NCBI GenBank assembly: GCA_012960035.1
Contig: DUBZ01000041.1
Coordinates: 62,407 to 126,406 of the forward strand
DNA: 64,000 nucleotides
Direction of reading: 5' to 3'
Source: Myxococcales bacterium
GTDB taxonomy: Bacteria > Myxococcota_A > UBA9160 > UBA4427
The notes beneath the pieces were generated by a model that ran no database searches, was not told where the DNA came from, and saw only the letters and a list, made by a program, of their open reading frames with translations. A program made the translations under genes and the position numbers. Positions 41,647-50,838 of the stretch are shown here, piece after piece. How positions within the stretch are numbered: the stretch's first letter is position 1; each line of letters starts with the position of its first letter.

Positions 41647-44301
41647 GTGAGCGAGTCGAGTCCCGAAAAACCGAAGACAACGTATCGCCACGACTACACC
41701 CCCCCCGACTACTGGATCGACACGGTCGATCTAGACTTTGTGCTCGACGAAGACTGCACCCGAGTGCGCAGCACGTTGTCTGTGCGGCGCAACGACAGCT
41801 TGCAGGGTGACCCGCCGCCCTTTGTCTTGAACGGCGAAGACCTCAGTCTCGAAAGCGTGTCGGTCGACGGTCGTCGTCTCGAGCCAAAAGAATACGATAA
41901 CAACGAAGAGACGTTGAAAGTCTTCTCGGTACCGGCAAGCTTCACCTTCGAAACCGTGATCACAACCAAACCCGCCGCCAACACGGCGCTTTCGGGTTTG
42001 TATTGCACGGGCGGCTTGTTCTGTACCCAATGCGAGGCGATGGGGTTTCGTCGCATTACCTATTTCCCCGATCGTCCAGACATCATGTCGCGCTATTCGA
42101 CCACGATCACCGCGCACAACACACGTTACCCGGTTCTGCTTTCCAACGGAAACCTCGTCGCGGAAGAAACGCTCGACGACGGGCGCAGGCGCGTGCGATG
42201 GGAAGATCCCTTCCCGAAGCCGAGCTATCTGTTCGCATTGGTGGGGGGCGATCTGCGATGTCATGCCGGCACGTTCACGACGTGTTCTGGGCGTGAGGTG
42301 AAACTCGAAATTTGGGTCGAGCCCGAAAATATTGACATGTGCGAGCACGCTCTCGTCTCGCTCGGCAATGCGATGAAGTGGGACGAAGAACGGTTTGGCC
42401 GGGAATACGACCTCGACATCTACATGGTCGTCGCGGTGAATGATTTCAATATGGGCGCCATGGAAAACAAGGGCCTCAACGTCTTCAATGCGAAGTACGT
42501 GCTTGCAAAGCCCGAGACCGCGACCGACGACGATTGCCTGGGGATCGAGGCCGTGATCGGCCACGAATACTTTCACAATTGGACGGGCAATCGCGTGACC
42601 TGCCGTGACTGGTTCCAGCTCACCTTGAAGGAAGGGCTCACCGTTTTCCGTGATCAAGAATTTACGGCGGACATGACGTCCGAATCCGTCAAGCGGATCG
42701 ACGACGTCAAGGCACTTCGTGCGGCGCAGTTCGCGGAAGATGCTGGGCCGATGAAGCACCCGATTCGCCCCGATTCCTATATTTCGATGGATAACTTCTA
42801 TACGGCCACCGTTTACAGCAAGGGTGCCGAAGTGATTCGCATGCTCAATACGCTGCTCGGCGTCGAGGGCTTCCGAAAGGGGATGGATCTCTACTTCGAA
42901 CGCCACGACGGGCAGGCGGTCACCTGCGATGATTTCGTCGCCGCGCTCTCGAAAGCAAACGACGAAGATCTGGAAGCCTTCATGGGTTGGTACGCGCAAC
43001 CGGGGACACCGGAGGTCGAGGCGATCGGGACATACGACGCTGCGGCAAAGACCTACACATTGACGTTGACCCAGGGAAATGCGGCAGCAAAGGGCGACGC
43101 GGCGCCTCTCCACATTCCAGTCTTGGTGGGGTTGTTGGGGCGCGACGGTAGCGATCTGTCCCTCGATGTCGGTACCGAAAACACCCGCATGCGAGGCTCA
43201 AGCGCCGTTCTGGAACTGAAAGAAACGTCGCAGGAGTTTGTGTTTCGTGGCGTTGCCGAGGCACCGGTCCCGTCGGTGCTGCGCCAGTTTTCGGCACCGG
43301 TTCGGTTGCGCATGGAAAGGTCAAGGGATGAGCTTGCGTTCTTGATGTCGCATGACAGCGATTCGTTTTCGCGTTGGGACGCAGGGCAGGAACTCGCCAT
43401 GGGGCTGTTGCTCGACGCCGCGGTGGATGCCGCGGCAGGGCGCCCGTTGTTGTTGGACCCCTTGTTGCGAGAAGGCTTTGGAAAGATTCTCGTTGATCCT
43501 CGGCTCGATCATTCGCTCCGATCCCTCGCCCTGATCTTGCCCGGCGAAAAAGTGCTGGGCCAGGAAATGGACGTGATCGACGTGGACGCGTTGCACACCG
43601 CGCGCGAGTTTACCCTGCGCGCCCTTGCCGAAGCCCATCGCGAACCCCTGATGTCGCTCTATCGCTCACTCGCATCGCCGCGGCCATACAGCAACGACGC
43701 GACCTCGATCGCAGAGCGGCGCATCAAGAACACGGTGCTTGCGTATCTCGCCTGTCTCAAAGACGATGAAGTGACTTTGCTGGTTCGCGCTCAGTTTGAT
43801 CAGGCCACGAACATGACGGATTCGCAGAGCGCCCTCATGCTTCTCGTCGATCTCGGCGGTGACGCGTGTGAGCAGGCCTTGTCGGCGTTCCATGAACGTT
43901 GGCGCAGGGACCCCCTGGTGCTCGACAAATGGTTTTCCGTGCAGGCAATGGGGAAGCGACCGGAGACCCTCGACCAGGTGATCGCGCTTTCGCGCCATCC
44001 CGACTTCAGTACGAAGAACCCGAACCGTATTCGGTCCCTCGTCGGGATGTTTTGCGCCGCGAATCAAGTGCGGTTTCACGACCGAAGCGGCCGCGGTTAC
44101 GCCTTCCTTGCGGATATTGTGCTCGACCTTGATGAGATGAACCCGCAGATTGCAGCCCGGATGGTTTCCCAGTTCAATCAATGGAAGCGCTTCGATCCGG
44201 CGCGGAGAGAACTGATGCAGGGGGAGTTGCAGCGCATTGCTTCCCAAGCGTCGCTATCGAAGGACGTGTTCGAGATCGTGGAGCGTGCACTCTCGGCCTG
44301 A
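41647..44301 (+). CDS. pepN: Aminopeptidase N (M1 family)
   Basis: An 884-residue M1 zinc aminopeptidase of normal length. The exopeptidase motif GAMENKGLN (about 283-291) and the zinc site HEYFHNW (about 314-320, HEXXH) with downstream Glu in KEGLTVFRDQEF are intact, as is the FTADMTSE segment. Start chosen at GTG 41647, preceded four bases upstream by AGGAGG; an alternative GTG at 41617 would add ten codons. The enzyme degrades cytoplasmic peptides from the N terminus. Its last bases leave 14 before the stop of the convergent GT2 gene. Confidence 0.96.
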   Translation: MSESSPEKPKTTYRHDYTPPDYWIDTVDLDFVLDEDCTRVRSTLSVRRNDSLQGDPPPFVLNGEDLSLESVSVDGRRLEPKEYDNNEETLKVFSVPASFTFETVITTKPAANTALSGLYCTGGLFCTQCEAMGFRRITYFPDRPDIMSRYSTTITAHNTRYPVLLSNGNLVAEETLDDGRRRVRWEDPFPKPSYLFALVGGDLRCHAGTFTTCSGREVKLEIWVEPENIDMCEHALVSLGNAMKWDEERFGREYDLDIYMVVAVNDFNMGAMENKGLNVFNAKYVLAKPETATDDDCLGIEAVIGHEYFHNWTGNRVTCRDWFQLTLKEGLTVFRDQEFTADMTSESVKRIDDVKALRAAQFAEDAGPMKHPIRPDSYISMDNFYTATVYSKGAEVIRMLNTLLGVEGFRKGMDLYFERHDGQAVTCDDFVAALSKANDEDLEAFMGWYAQPGTPEVEAIGTYDAAAKTYTLTLTQGNAAAKGDAAPLHIPVLVGLLGRDGSDLSLDVGTENTRMRGSSAVLELKETSQEFVFRGVAEAPVPSVLRQFSAPVRLRMERSRDELAFLMSHDSDSFSRWDAGQELAMGLLLDAAVDAAAGRPLLLDPLLREGFGKILVDPRLDHSLRSLALILPGEKVLGQEMDVIDVDALHTAREFTLRALAEAHREPLMSLYRSLASPRPYSNDATSIAERRIKNTVLAYLACLKDDEVTLLVRAQFDQATNMTDSQSALMLLVDLGGDACEQALSAFHERWRRDPLVLDKWFSVQAMGKRPETLDQVIALSRHPDFSTKNPNRIRSLVGMFCAANQVRFHDRSGRGYAFLADIVLDLDEMNPQIAARMVSQFNQWKRFDPARRELMQGELQRIASQASLSKDVFEIVERALSA

Positions 44302-44315
44302 TAAAATGAGATCGT

Positions 44316-45662
44316 TTAGTCGAATGCGTGTTCGGCTGTCTCGAGTTCGAGGCAGATCTGCGCGAATGGGTGTTTCGGATCGGCAACGTCGACATCGATG
44401 AACGATGCCCGGGCGAGCGCGCTGCGGATCGGGATGTCGGGGAAAACGTCATCGCGAACCGCGTGAATGAATTTGAGTGTCGCGAGAGCGTCAAAGTTTT
44501 CGTTGAGGGAGCGAGCACGATCTCCCTTCCGAGAAAGGAGTTTTCGCGACGCTTCTAACGCGCCCAACCGATCAAGGATGGCACGCAGCGGGTCGAGTTC
44601 GATCCCTGTGTGGATCGCGGCGACCTCAAGGTGGTGGTCGATCGATTGCTCGGGTTGGCTAGCGGACTTCGCGAGGGCTGAGATCCATGTCGCGAGCCAA
44701 CGAAAGCAGCGTGGGTCGTATACGCGAAGGTCTTCCTCTCGCCCGCGGCTCTGCATCATGGCGCGACCGGTCCCAAACGGAACTCGCTCAGATTCTCGGC
44801 CGCTGAGCAAGATTGCTTCACCTCGCCGTGGAATGATCGCGCCGACCTTTGCGAGTTTCGCCAGGAGATGAAAGTCTTCGGCGGCGACACGTTTCGGAAA
44901 CCCGCGCACCGCCGCGTAGGCGTCGGCGTGTAGGGCGATGGTGCTTCCGATCGTGTGGAAGGCGTAGGGCGAACCGGCGTAGCGCAAGCCGAGTACCCGG
45001 TAGCGAAGAAACACTTCGTATTGGTCGATGGCGTTGCCTAAGCCGTCCGCACCTTGTCGGGTATGGGTGAAGTCATAGACGAGCGCGGCGGGGAAGGGGG
45101 GCTGGCCTGCGGCCTCGGTGCGATCGAAATAGTCCACGGGTAGGGAGACGTCTGCGTCGGTGCAGTGAATCCATGGAGACCGAAGGACTCCCGCCGCAAA
45201 GAGTGCCGTCGCCAAGTCAGCGCCGATCTTTCGCGCCAGGCCCACGCCTTGTTTTGCTGGCAAGCATCGGGCGGACTGGGTTCGATCAATCAGAACCAAG
45301 TCGTTGTGTGTACCGGAGAGAAACGTGCCGGCATCGCTGAGTTCAAGCGAAGGTCCAGCTTGCCAGTTCTTCTCGCTGCGCAGCGCTCCGAGCACAACCC
45401 GGTTGGCGTTCTTGGCCCAGTCGGGACTGTTTTCACGTTCGTTTACAACGACGACAACCAGCACGCGCCCGCGACGGCATAGTGGGATCGTGCCCAACGT
45501 ATCGAGCAACGATTCGCACTCCCCGTACGCGGGGATCGTGACCAAAGCGGCGTACGTGAGCCCGCGCTCTCCGAGGAGCGACGCAAGTCGCGCCTCGGGT
45601 TCGGCGTACCCTTCGAGGTATTTGCGTAAGGCCTTGCTGGGCGGGCGAGCTTCGCTTGCCAT
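44316..45662 (-). CDS. Glycosyltransferase family 2-like protein
   Basis: A 448-residue protein, larger than typical GT2 domains. The nucleotide-sugar fold can be seen in LVTIPAYGECESLLDTLG (about 40-57), the DxD motif TDADVSLPVDYF (about 166-177), and the acceptor Glu-Asp in AAEDFHLLAKLAKVG (about 256-270). The middle contains a long insertion with SGTHNDLVLIDRTQSA. The C-terminal 130 residues are helical. The substrate is unknown. It lies six bases downstream of miaE on the minus strand, so the two may be cotranscribed. Confidence 0.85.
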   Translation of the reverse strand: MASEARPPSKALRKYLEGYAEPEARLASLLGERGLTYAALVTIPAYGECESLLDTLGTIPLCRRGRVLVVVVVNERENSPDWAKNANRVVLGALRSEKNWQAGPSLELSDAGTFLSGTHNDLVLIDRTQSARCLPAKQGVGLARKIGADLATALFAAGVLRSPWIHCTDADVSLPVDYFDRTEAAGQPPFPAALVYDFTHTRQGADGLGNAIDQYEVFLRYRVLGLRYAGSPYAFHTIGSTIALHADAYAAVRGFPKRVAAEDFHLLAKLAKVGAIIPRRGEAILLSGRESERVPFGTGRAMMQSRGREEDLRVYDPRCFRWLATWISALAKSASQPEQSIDHHLEVAAIHTGIELDPLRAILDRLGALEASRKLLSRKGDRARSLNENFDALATLKFIHAVRDDVFPDIPIRSALARASFIDVDVADPKHPFAQICLELETAEHAFD

Positions 45663-45668
45663 GGTCCC

Positions 45669-46241
45669 TCAGTGAAGCGCGGGGCGGATGGCAAGGCCAA
45701 GCATGATCTCGGCTTCGATGTTGAGCAGCGCTTCGATGCGCGGTTCGACCGACTCCGCGTCGAAGTACATTCGCGCGAGCCCAATAAAGACATCGTCGTG
45801 TCGGGCTTCGGACGCTGCGATTTCTTTGTAGAAGTCCTTGAGTGTGGGGTCTGGATGGTGGTCCGCGATCATTCCGAAGCGTTCACAGCCTCGAGCCTCG
45901 ACGATCCCCGACACGAGCAGCCGGTCCAGGAAATACGCATCGCTGCCGGTGCGGATCTGTTTGCGCATGGCGCCCACGTATTCATCTTTCTGATCTTTTG
46001 CGAGCATGAGATCGCGCGCAACGAGCTGGCGATACACCTGGTAAAAGTGCTCGAGTTCTTCCCGGGCGATGTCCATCATGGCCGCGACCAGCCGGCTGCG
46101 ATCCGGGTAGTGGCTGATGAGGGAGAGCGCGACCGCCGAAGCTTTGCGCTCCGCGGCGGCGTGGTCGAGCAAAAAAGTGTCAAAGTCGCCAAGAACACAG
46201 TCGAGCCAGTGGGTCGGGGTCAAGGCGCGTAAGTTGAGCAT
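45669..46241 (-). CDS. miaE: tRNA 2-methylthio-N6-isopentenyladenosine hydroxylase MiaE
   Basis: A 190-residue ferritin-like di-iron enzyme that hydroxylates ms2i6A37 in tRNA, using O2. Two ExxH-type iron motifs are seen: REELEHFYQV (about 60-69) and ASEARHDDVF (about 143-152), with further Glu ligands in AAAERKAS and GIVEARGCERF. The start and length match known MiaE proteins. It presupposes MiaA and MiaB elsewhere in the genome. An O2-dependent modification, supporting aerobic growth. Confidence 0.95.
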   Translation of the reverse strand: MLNLRALTPTHWLDCVLGDFDTFLLDHAAAERKASAVALSLISHYPDRSRLVAAMMDIAREELEHFYQVYRQLVARDLMLAKDQKDEYVGAMRKQIRTGSDAYFLDRLLVSGIVEARGCERFGMIADHHPDPTLKDFYKEIAASEARHDDVFIGLARMYFDAESVEPRIEALLNIEAEIMLGLAIRPALH

Positions 46242-46454
46242 GGTCCGTGCAGCTCCTAAGGCTTTGCCGTCGCGGTGGGGTACCCCGAAGCTCGACGAGC
46301 GCCGCGATCATAGAACATGGAAATACGGTTGCTATCGGCGGGACTTCACGCGACTCTCTCGGGCGCTTATCCGGGTGCGATGCGTGTTCTCAAAACGGGT
46401 TGGGCCGCCGGGACTCGGGATGACTGAGTCCGTTTACGATGTGAATGGGGAATC

Positions 46455-47357
46455 GTGCAAGCTGTGAGTTTGAAGGTGGAGCGAAAGCTGAGTTGGATCG
46501 TCGCGGTCGCCGCAGCGTTTTTTGCATTTCAAAGCGTCGCGCACGCGGAAGAAACCATGCCTCGGCCCCTGCGCTTTTCTGCAATTCCAGATCAAGACGA
46601 AACCCGCCTTCGCGAAAAATTCGCTCCAGTCTCCGCGTACCTCAGTGAGTCGCTCGGAGTTCCCGTTGAGTACGTGCACGCGACGAAATATTCCGATTCC
46701 GTGGATCTCTTCAAGAACGGTGACATTCAACTCGCGTGGTTCGGCGGGTTATCAGGCGTTCAGGCGCGTCACGCCGTAAGCGGGGCGCGTGCCATCGCGC
46801 AGGGTGCCGAAGACCCGGAGTTTTATTCGTACTTCATTGCCCACAAAGACGCGGGCATCGAAGCGGGCGCAGACTTCCCGTCGGCGATCGCAGGCAAGCG
46901 CTTCACGTTTGGTTCGATGGGTTCCACTTCGGGCCGCCTGATGCCAGAATCATTCATTCGGAACAATACGGGGAAGAGCCCCGAAGACCTTTTTTCGGCG
47001 GTGAGCTTTTCGGGGAGTCACGATCGAACGGTCGAACTTGTCGCGTCCGGTCAGTTCGATGTCGGCGCGGTCAACTACACTGTCTACGATCGAAGGGTGA
47101 AAGAAGGCGAGACCGATGGTTCGGTGGTGAAGGTGATTTGGAAGACCCCGGTCTATGCTGACTACAACTTCACCGCGCACCCAGACCTTGAAACGACCTA
47201 TGGCGCGGGATTTACCGACAAGCTGCAAAGGGCATTGATCGCGATGAAAGATCCCGAAGTTCTTTCCGCATTTCCGCGCAGCGCCATGATCTTCGCGACG
47301 AACGCTGACTTTGAAGCGATCCGGGAACTCGCGGTTCAACTCGAGTTCATTCGCTAG
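46455..47357 (+). CDS. Periplasmic binding protein, PhnD/putative selenate type
   Basis: A 300-residue phosphonate-family (PhnD-like) substrate-binding protein with an N-terminal signal peptide ending in VAHAEE (about residue 30). The body starts with RFSAIPDQDETRLREKFAPVSAYL, followed by LAWFGGLSGVQARHAVSGARAIAQG (about 95-119) and SMGSTSGRLMPESF. These short sequences are characteristic of a subgroup often labelled as a putative selenate or phosphonate importer. Start GTG 46455 with a signal extension from residue 1. First gene of a four-gene ABC operon. Confidence 0.92.
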   Translation: MQAVSLKVERKLSWIVAVAAAFFAFQSVAHAEETMPRPLRFSAIPDQDETRLREKFAPVSAYLSESLGVPVEYVHATKYSDSVDLFKNGDIQLAWFGGLSGVQARHAVSGARAIAQGAEDPEFYSYFIAHKDAGIEAGADFPSAIAGKRFTFGSMGSTSGRLMPESFIRNNTGKSPEDLFSAVSFSGSHDRTVELVASGQFDVGAVNYTVYDRRVKEGETDGSVVKVIWKTPVYADYNFTAHPDLETTYGAGFTDKLQRALIAMKDPEVLSAFPRSAMIFATNADFEAIRELAVQLEFIR

Positions 47358-47369
47358 CTGGGAGAGGCT

Positions 47370-48152
47370 TTGACGAAGGGTGCGGATTTTCTGCTCGACC
47401 AGGTTTCGGTCCAGTATCAGAACACGCTTGCCCTCGACGAGGTGACGCTCACCATTTCGCCCGGCGAAGCCGTGGGGCTGGTCGGTCCGAGTGGTTCTGG
47501 CAAGAGCACGCTCTTGCATCTGTTTAACGGACGCGGGCAGCCGACCGATGGGTGGGCGAGCGTGTCGGGCAAGCGGCTCATCGACTACGGCCGCCGCGAC
47601 CTGAAGCAGCTGCGAAGTCGGATTGGATTCATCGATCAAGGCTTGAACCTGGTTCCGAATTTGCGGGTTTCGCAGAACGTCATCGCCGGACGCCTGGGGC
47701 AGGTGGGCTTCGCCAAATCGCTTTCAATGCTGCTCTTCCCTTCTCGCGCGATGCTGCGCGAAGTGCACGAGCTGCTCGAACGGGTCGGCATCCCCGAAAA
47801 ACTCTTCGAGCGCACCGATCGGCTGTCCGGCGGGCAACAGCAGCGCGTAGCACTTGCCCGGGCGCTCTTTCAGAAGCCCGTCGCATTGATCGCAGACGAA
47901 CCGGTGTCGAGTGTTGATCCGGCGCGGGCACGCGACACGATCGAGCTGCTGACGCGGATTTCGCGCGAAGAGGGCCTCACGCTTTGCATGAGCCTTCACA
48001 ATTTCGAACTCGCACGGGAACACTTGCCGCGCTTGATCGGGTTGCGGGACGGCAAGGTGGTCTTTGATCGCGCCAGCGAAGAAATCGGCGACGAACAATT
48101 CGATGCGCTCTACACCCTCGAAAAAAACGAAATGTGGCGCGATGGGTCCTGA
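47370..48152 (+). CDS. PhnC-type ABC transporter ATP-binding protein
   Basis: A 260-residue ABC ATPase. Walker A is GPSGSGKST (39-47), the signature LSGGQQQRVALARALF is near residues 151-166, and Walker B LIADEPVSSVDP follows. The insertion FIDQGLNLVPNLRVSQNVIAGRLGQ is diagnostic of the PhnC/phosphonate subfamily. TTG start preceded by GGAGAGG. Twelve bases after the binding-protein gene; overlaps the first permease by 11 bases. Confidence 0.94.
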   Translation: MTKGADFLLDQVSVQYQNTLALDEVTLTISPGEAVGLVGPSGSGKSTLLHLFNGRGQPTDGWASVSGKRLIDYGRRDLKQLRSRIGFIDQGLNLVPNLRVSQNVIAGRLGQVGFAKSLSMLLFPSRAMLREVHELLERVGIPEKLFERTDRLSGGQQQRVALARALFQKPVALIADEPVSSVDPARARDTIELLTRISREEGLTLCMSLHNFELAREHLPRLIGLRDGKVVFDRASEEIGDEQFDALYTLEKNEMWRDGS

Positions 48153-49026
48153 CGCGATCCCGCGCCAGGGTCCGCTTGGCATGCGCGGGGCGGTGCTGTT
48201 GAGCTTGGTCGCGGCCGGGGGCATATCCCTCGGATATCTTGGCGTCGCGATGAGCGACCTCACGCCAAGCTCGGGCGGCATCGAGACGGCGTGGAAGTTT
48301 CTTTCCCGGGCTGCCAGTCCGGCGTTCGTTTCCGAAGCGCGCTTCGTTCCAGTAGACGCTCCGCCGCTCATCATGATCGCCCTCGACGCGGCATGGAACA
48401 CGCTCCTCACCGGGGCGGCCGCGATGGGTCTTTCGTTGGTGATGGGCCTGGTGCTTGGCTTTGCGGCGTCGTCGGCTTGGTGGCGCAACCCGGGGGTCGA
48501 CGGTGGGACAGGGTTGGATGGTGCCCTGAGACACAGCGTGGCGCCAGCGATCTGCGCTGCAAGTCGGTTGTTGATCATTCTGATGCGTTCGATTCACGAA
48601 CTGATGTGGGCCGTGCTCTTTCTCGCCGCCATCGGTCTCAATAACCTCGCGGCGGTGATCGCGATCGCGATTCCGTACGCGGGAACGTTGGCGAAAATTT
48701 TCTCCGAACTCATCGACGAAGCACCGCGCGAGAGCGCGGATTCGTTGCGCAGTCTGGGAGCGTCGGGAGTCCAGACCTATTGCGTTGCATTGCTGCCGCG
48801 CGCACTTCCGGATTTGGTCGCGTATGCGTTCTATCGCTTTGAATGCGTCTTGCGATCGTCGGCCATCTTGGGGTTCTTCGGGTTTCCGACGCTGGGTCTC
48901 TACATTCGCCAGTCGTTTAACGCGACGAACTATGGTGAGGTCTGGACCTTCCTCTACGCACTCTTCGCACTCGTGATCTTGGCCGATACCTGGAGCGGTG
49001 CAGTTCGAAAGCGGGTTCTCGCATGA
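48142..49026 (+). CDS. ABC transporter permease (PhnE-type), first subunit
   Basis: A 294-residue permease with about six hydrophobic helices and the EAA-like loop in ELIDEAPRESADSLRSLGASGVQT (about 191-214), where the Gly and Asp contact the ATPase. N-terminal helix GAVLLSLVAAGGISLGYLG and C-terminal IRQSFNATNYGEVWTFLYALFALVI fit the phosphonate-permease family. Start at ATG 48142, overlapping the ATPase gene; it ends in an ATGA overlap with the second permease. Confidence 0.9.
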   Translation: MGPDAIPRQGPLGMRGAVLLSLVAAGGISLGYLGVAMSDLTPSSGGIETAWKFLSRAASPAFVSEARFVPVDAPPLIMIALDAAWNTLLTGAAAMGLSLVMGLVLGFAASSAWWRNPGVDGGTGLDGALRHSVAPAICAASRLLIILMRSIHELMWAVLFLAAIGLNNLAAVIAIAIPYAGTLAKIFSELIDEAPRESADSLRSLGASGVQTYCVALLPRALPDLVAYAFYRFECVLRSSAILGFFGFPTLGLYIRQSFNATNYGEVWTFLYALFALVILADTWSGAVRKRVLA

Positions 49027-49937
49027 GTCGAGACGAAGCCATCGATCGACTCTGGCATGATCGACCCCGCGACGCGTTCGTGCGCGCGAGTGTTTGGGCG
49101 GGCTTCGCCTTGATCGTACTTTCCTACGCGATCGGCGATTTCGATTGGGGCGACCTCTTGTCGCCGCGCCGACAAGCAAACCTTGCACGATTTCTCACCG
49201 AAGTGCGCCCGTTCCCACTTCAAGGAGTTGATTGGGATTGGAATGTCGCTTGGAACTGGGCGACCGAGTTGCTTTCCGATCGCGGCGCGCAAGCGGCGCT
49301 CACGACCCTCGCGATTTCGGTGGCTGCGATCCTGATCGCGGGTGGAGTGAGCTTAGGGCTCTCGCTTCCCGCAGCGCGCAACTTCGCATCGGCGGAACCC
49401 TTCTTAACTTTGGCGAAGCCCGCACCGCTCTGGGTGCGCGCGGGTTGGCGCGTCATTTGTAATGGCACCCGCATGATCCTGATGCTCATGCGCGCGATCC
49501 CCGAATACCTTGCTGCATTTCTCTTGCTCGCCATCTTCGGCCCAACGCCCGTAACCGCGATCCTCGCCCTCGCGATTCACAACGCCGGGATCCTCGGCCG
49601 ACTCGGCGCCGAAAGCATCGAAAACATTCCAATCGAAGCTCCGCGATCGCTGCGTGCCCTGGGCGCCGGTCGCATGCGAATCGCCTCTTGGGTGTTTCTG
49701 CCCGAACTCTTGCCGCGCCTGTTACTCTATTTCTTCTACCGCTGGGAAACCTGCGTACGCGAGTCGACTGTGCTCGGACTCTTGGGAATCGCGTCGCTTG
49801 GCTTCTGGATCGACGACGCCCGAACCCGAGGCCACATGGACGTCCTCGTCTTTTACGTCATGCTGGGCGTCGCAATCGTGCTCGTTGGAGACATCATCTC
49901 AAGCATTGCACGTAGTCTCGTACGCAAGGCAAGCTAG
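49023..49937 (+). CDS. ABC transporter permease (PhnE-type), second subunit
   Basis: A 304-residue permease paralogous to the preceding one, so the complex probably is a heterodimer. The EAA-type loop reads ESIENIPIEAPRSLRALGAGRM (about 198-219), and the C-terminal DARTRGHMDVLVFYVMLGVAIVLVGD helix matches. ATG start in ATGA overlap. The following 50 bases lead to a dioxygenase gene in the same orientation. Confidence 0.9.
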   Translation: MSRDEAIDRLWHDRPRDAFVRASVWAGFALIVLSYAIGDFDWGDLLSPRRQANLARFLTEVRPFPLQGVDWDWNVAWNWATELLSDRGAQAALTTLAISVAAILIAGGVSLGLSLPAARNFASAEPFLTLAKPAPLWVRAGWRVICNGTRMILMLMRAIPEYLAAFLLLAIFGPTPVTAILALAIHNAGILGRLGAESIENIPIEAPRSLRALGAGRMRIASWVFLPELLPRLLLYFFYRWETCVRESTVLGLLGIASLGFWIDDARTRGHMDVLVFYVMLGVAIVLVGDIISSIARSLVRKAS

Positions 49938-49987
49938 ACGCGCCGCGCCGCCATTCAACAACGGTCGAAAAACGAAGGACCCGTCAC

Positions 49988-50776
49988 GTGCTGGCTCCCG
50001 AACAACAGCAAAGCTACGAAGATCAGGGCTTCCTGGTCGTCCGCGGCATGTTCAACCCTGCCGACCTCGCCCCTTGGAGCGAACGCTTCCTCGATATCGT
50101 CGAAGAACGCATTCCCCCGGCCAAAGACATGACCGTCATGCGCGACGTCATGGTCGTAAAAGGGGTGGTCGACCCCGAAACTCCAAGCGCCGCCATCGCG
50201 AAGATTCAAGACTTCCACAACGACGAAGTCTTGTTCGACGGCTACGCAAAACATCCTTCACTGCTCGACTGGGTCGAAGGCTTTATCGGCCCCGACATCA
50301 AGTCGATCCACAACATGCTGATCAACAAACCCCCAGGCGTCGACGGCCGCCACCCCCTCCACCAAGACCTGCTCTACTTCCCCTTCCGTCCTGCAGACAA
50401 AGTCGTCGCCACCTGGACCGCCCTCGAACCCTGCAACAAAGAAAACGGCTGCCTCGTCGTCGTCCCCGGAACCCACAAAGGCGAACTCTTGAAACACGTC
50501 AACATGAACTGGGAACACCAGAACATGGGCTACTTCGGAGCCGACGGAGTCGGCGCACACGAAGGACGCGTCCACCTGGAAATGGACACAGGTGACACCG
50601 TCTTCTTCCACCCCCTCCTACTCCACGGCTCGGGGATCAACAAAAGCCAAGGCTTCCGCCGCGCCATCTCCTGCCACTACGCAAGTGCCGAATGCACCTA
50701 CCTCCCCGAAATGCTCAACTTTCCTCACCGCCCCTATCTTTTAGTCCGAGGAAACGAACACGACGGCGGCATCTAA
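49988..50776 (+). CDS. Phytanoyl-CoA dioxygenase (PhyH) family protein
   Basis: A 262-residue Fe(II)/2-oxoglutarate dioxygenase. The facial triad is visible: HQD (H125-x-D127, in HPLHQDLLYF) and the distal His in HPLLLHGSG (H213), with the 2-oxoglutarate Arg in FRRAISCHY (about 223-225). The family hydroxylates acyl-CoAs, small acids, or phosphonates (PhnY). Starting with GTG, 50 bases after a phosphonate-type ABC importer, a phosphonate-oxidising role is possible; no PhnZ-type partner was found, so the assignment is open. Confidence 0.92.
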   Translation: MLAPEQQQSYEDQGFLVVRGMFNPADLAPWSERFLDIVEERIPPAKDMTVMRDVMVVKGVVDPETPSAAIAKIQDFHNDEVLFDGYAKHPSLLDWVEGFIGPDIKSIHNMLINKPPGVDGRHPLHQDLLYFPFRPADKVVATWTALEPCNKENGCLVVVPGTHKGELLKHVNMNWEHQNMGYFGADGVGAHEGRVHLEMDTGDTVFFHPLLLHGSGINKSQGFRRAISCHYASAECTYLPEMLNFPHRPYLLVRGNEHDGGI

Positions 50777-50838
50777 GTCTTCCCCGAACGCCCCACGACT
50801 CAAGCACTAGAACCGCAAGAACGACGCACGGGTTCGCG

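Noticed and set aside
41731..43113. A 460-codon frame on the minus strand opposite pepN.
   Set aside because: Antisense to the conserved GAMEN/HEXXH region of pepN; no motifs of its own.
47977..49188. A 403-codon frame on the minus strand opposite the permease genes.
   Set aside because: Arg-rich antisense frame; the plus strand encodes two membrane permeases.
49654..50595. A 313-codon plus-strand frame spanning a permease end and the PhyH gene.
   Set aside because: Runs out of frame through two real genes; Arg/Pro-rich composition.
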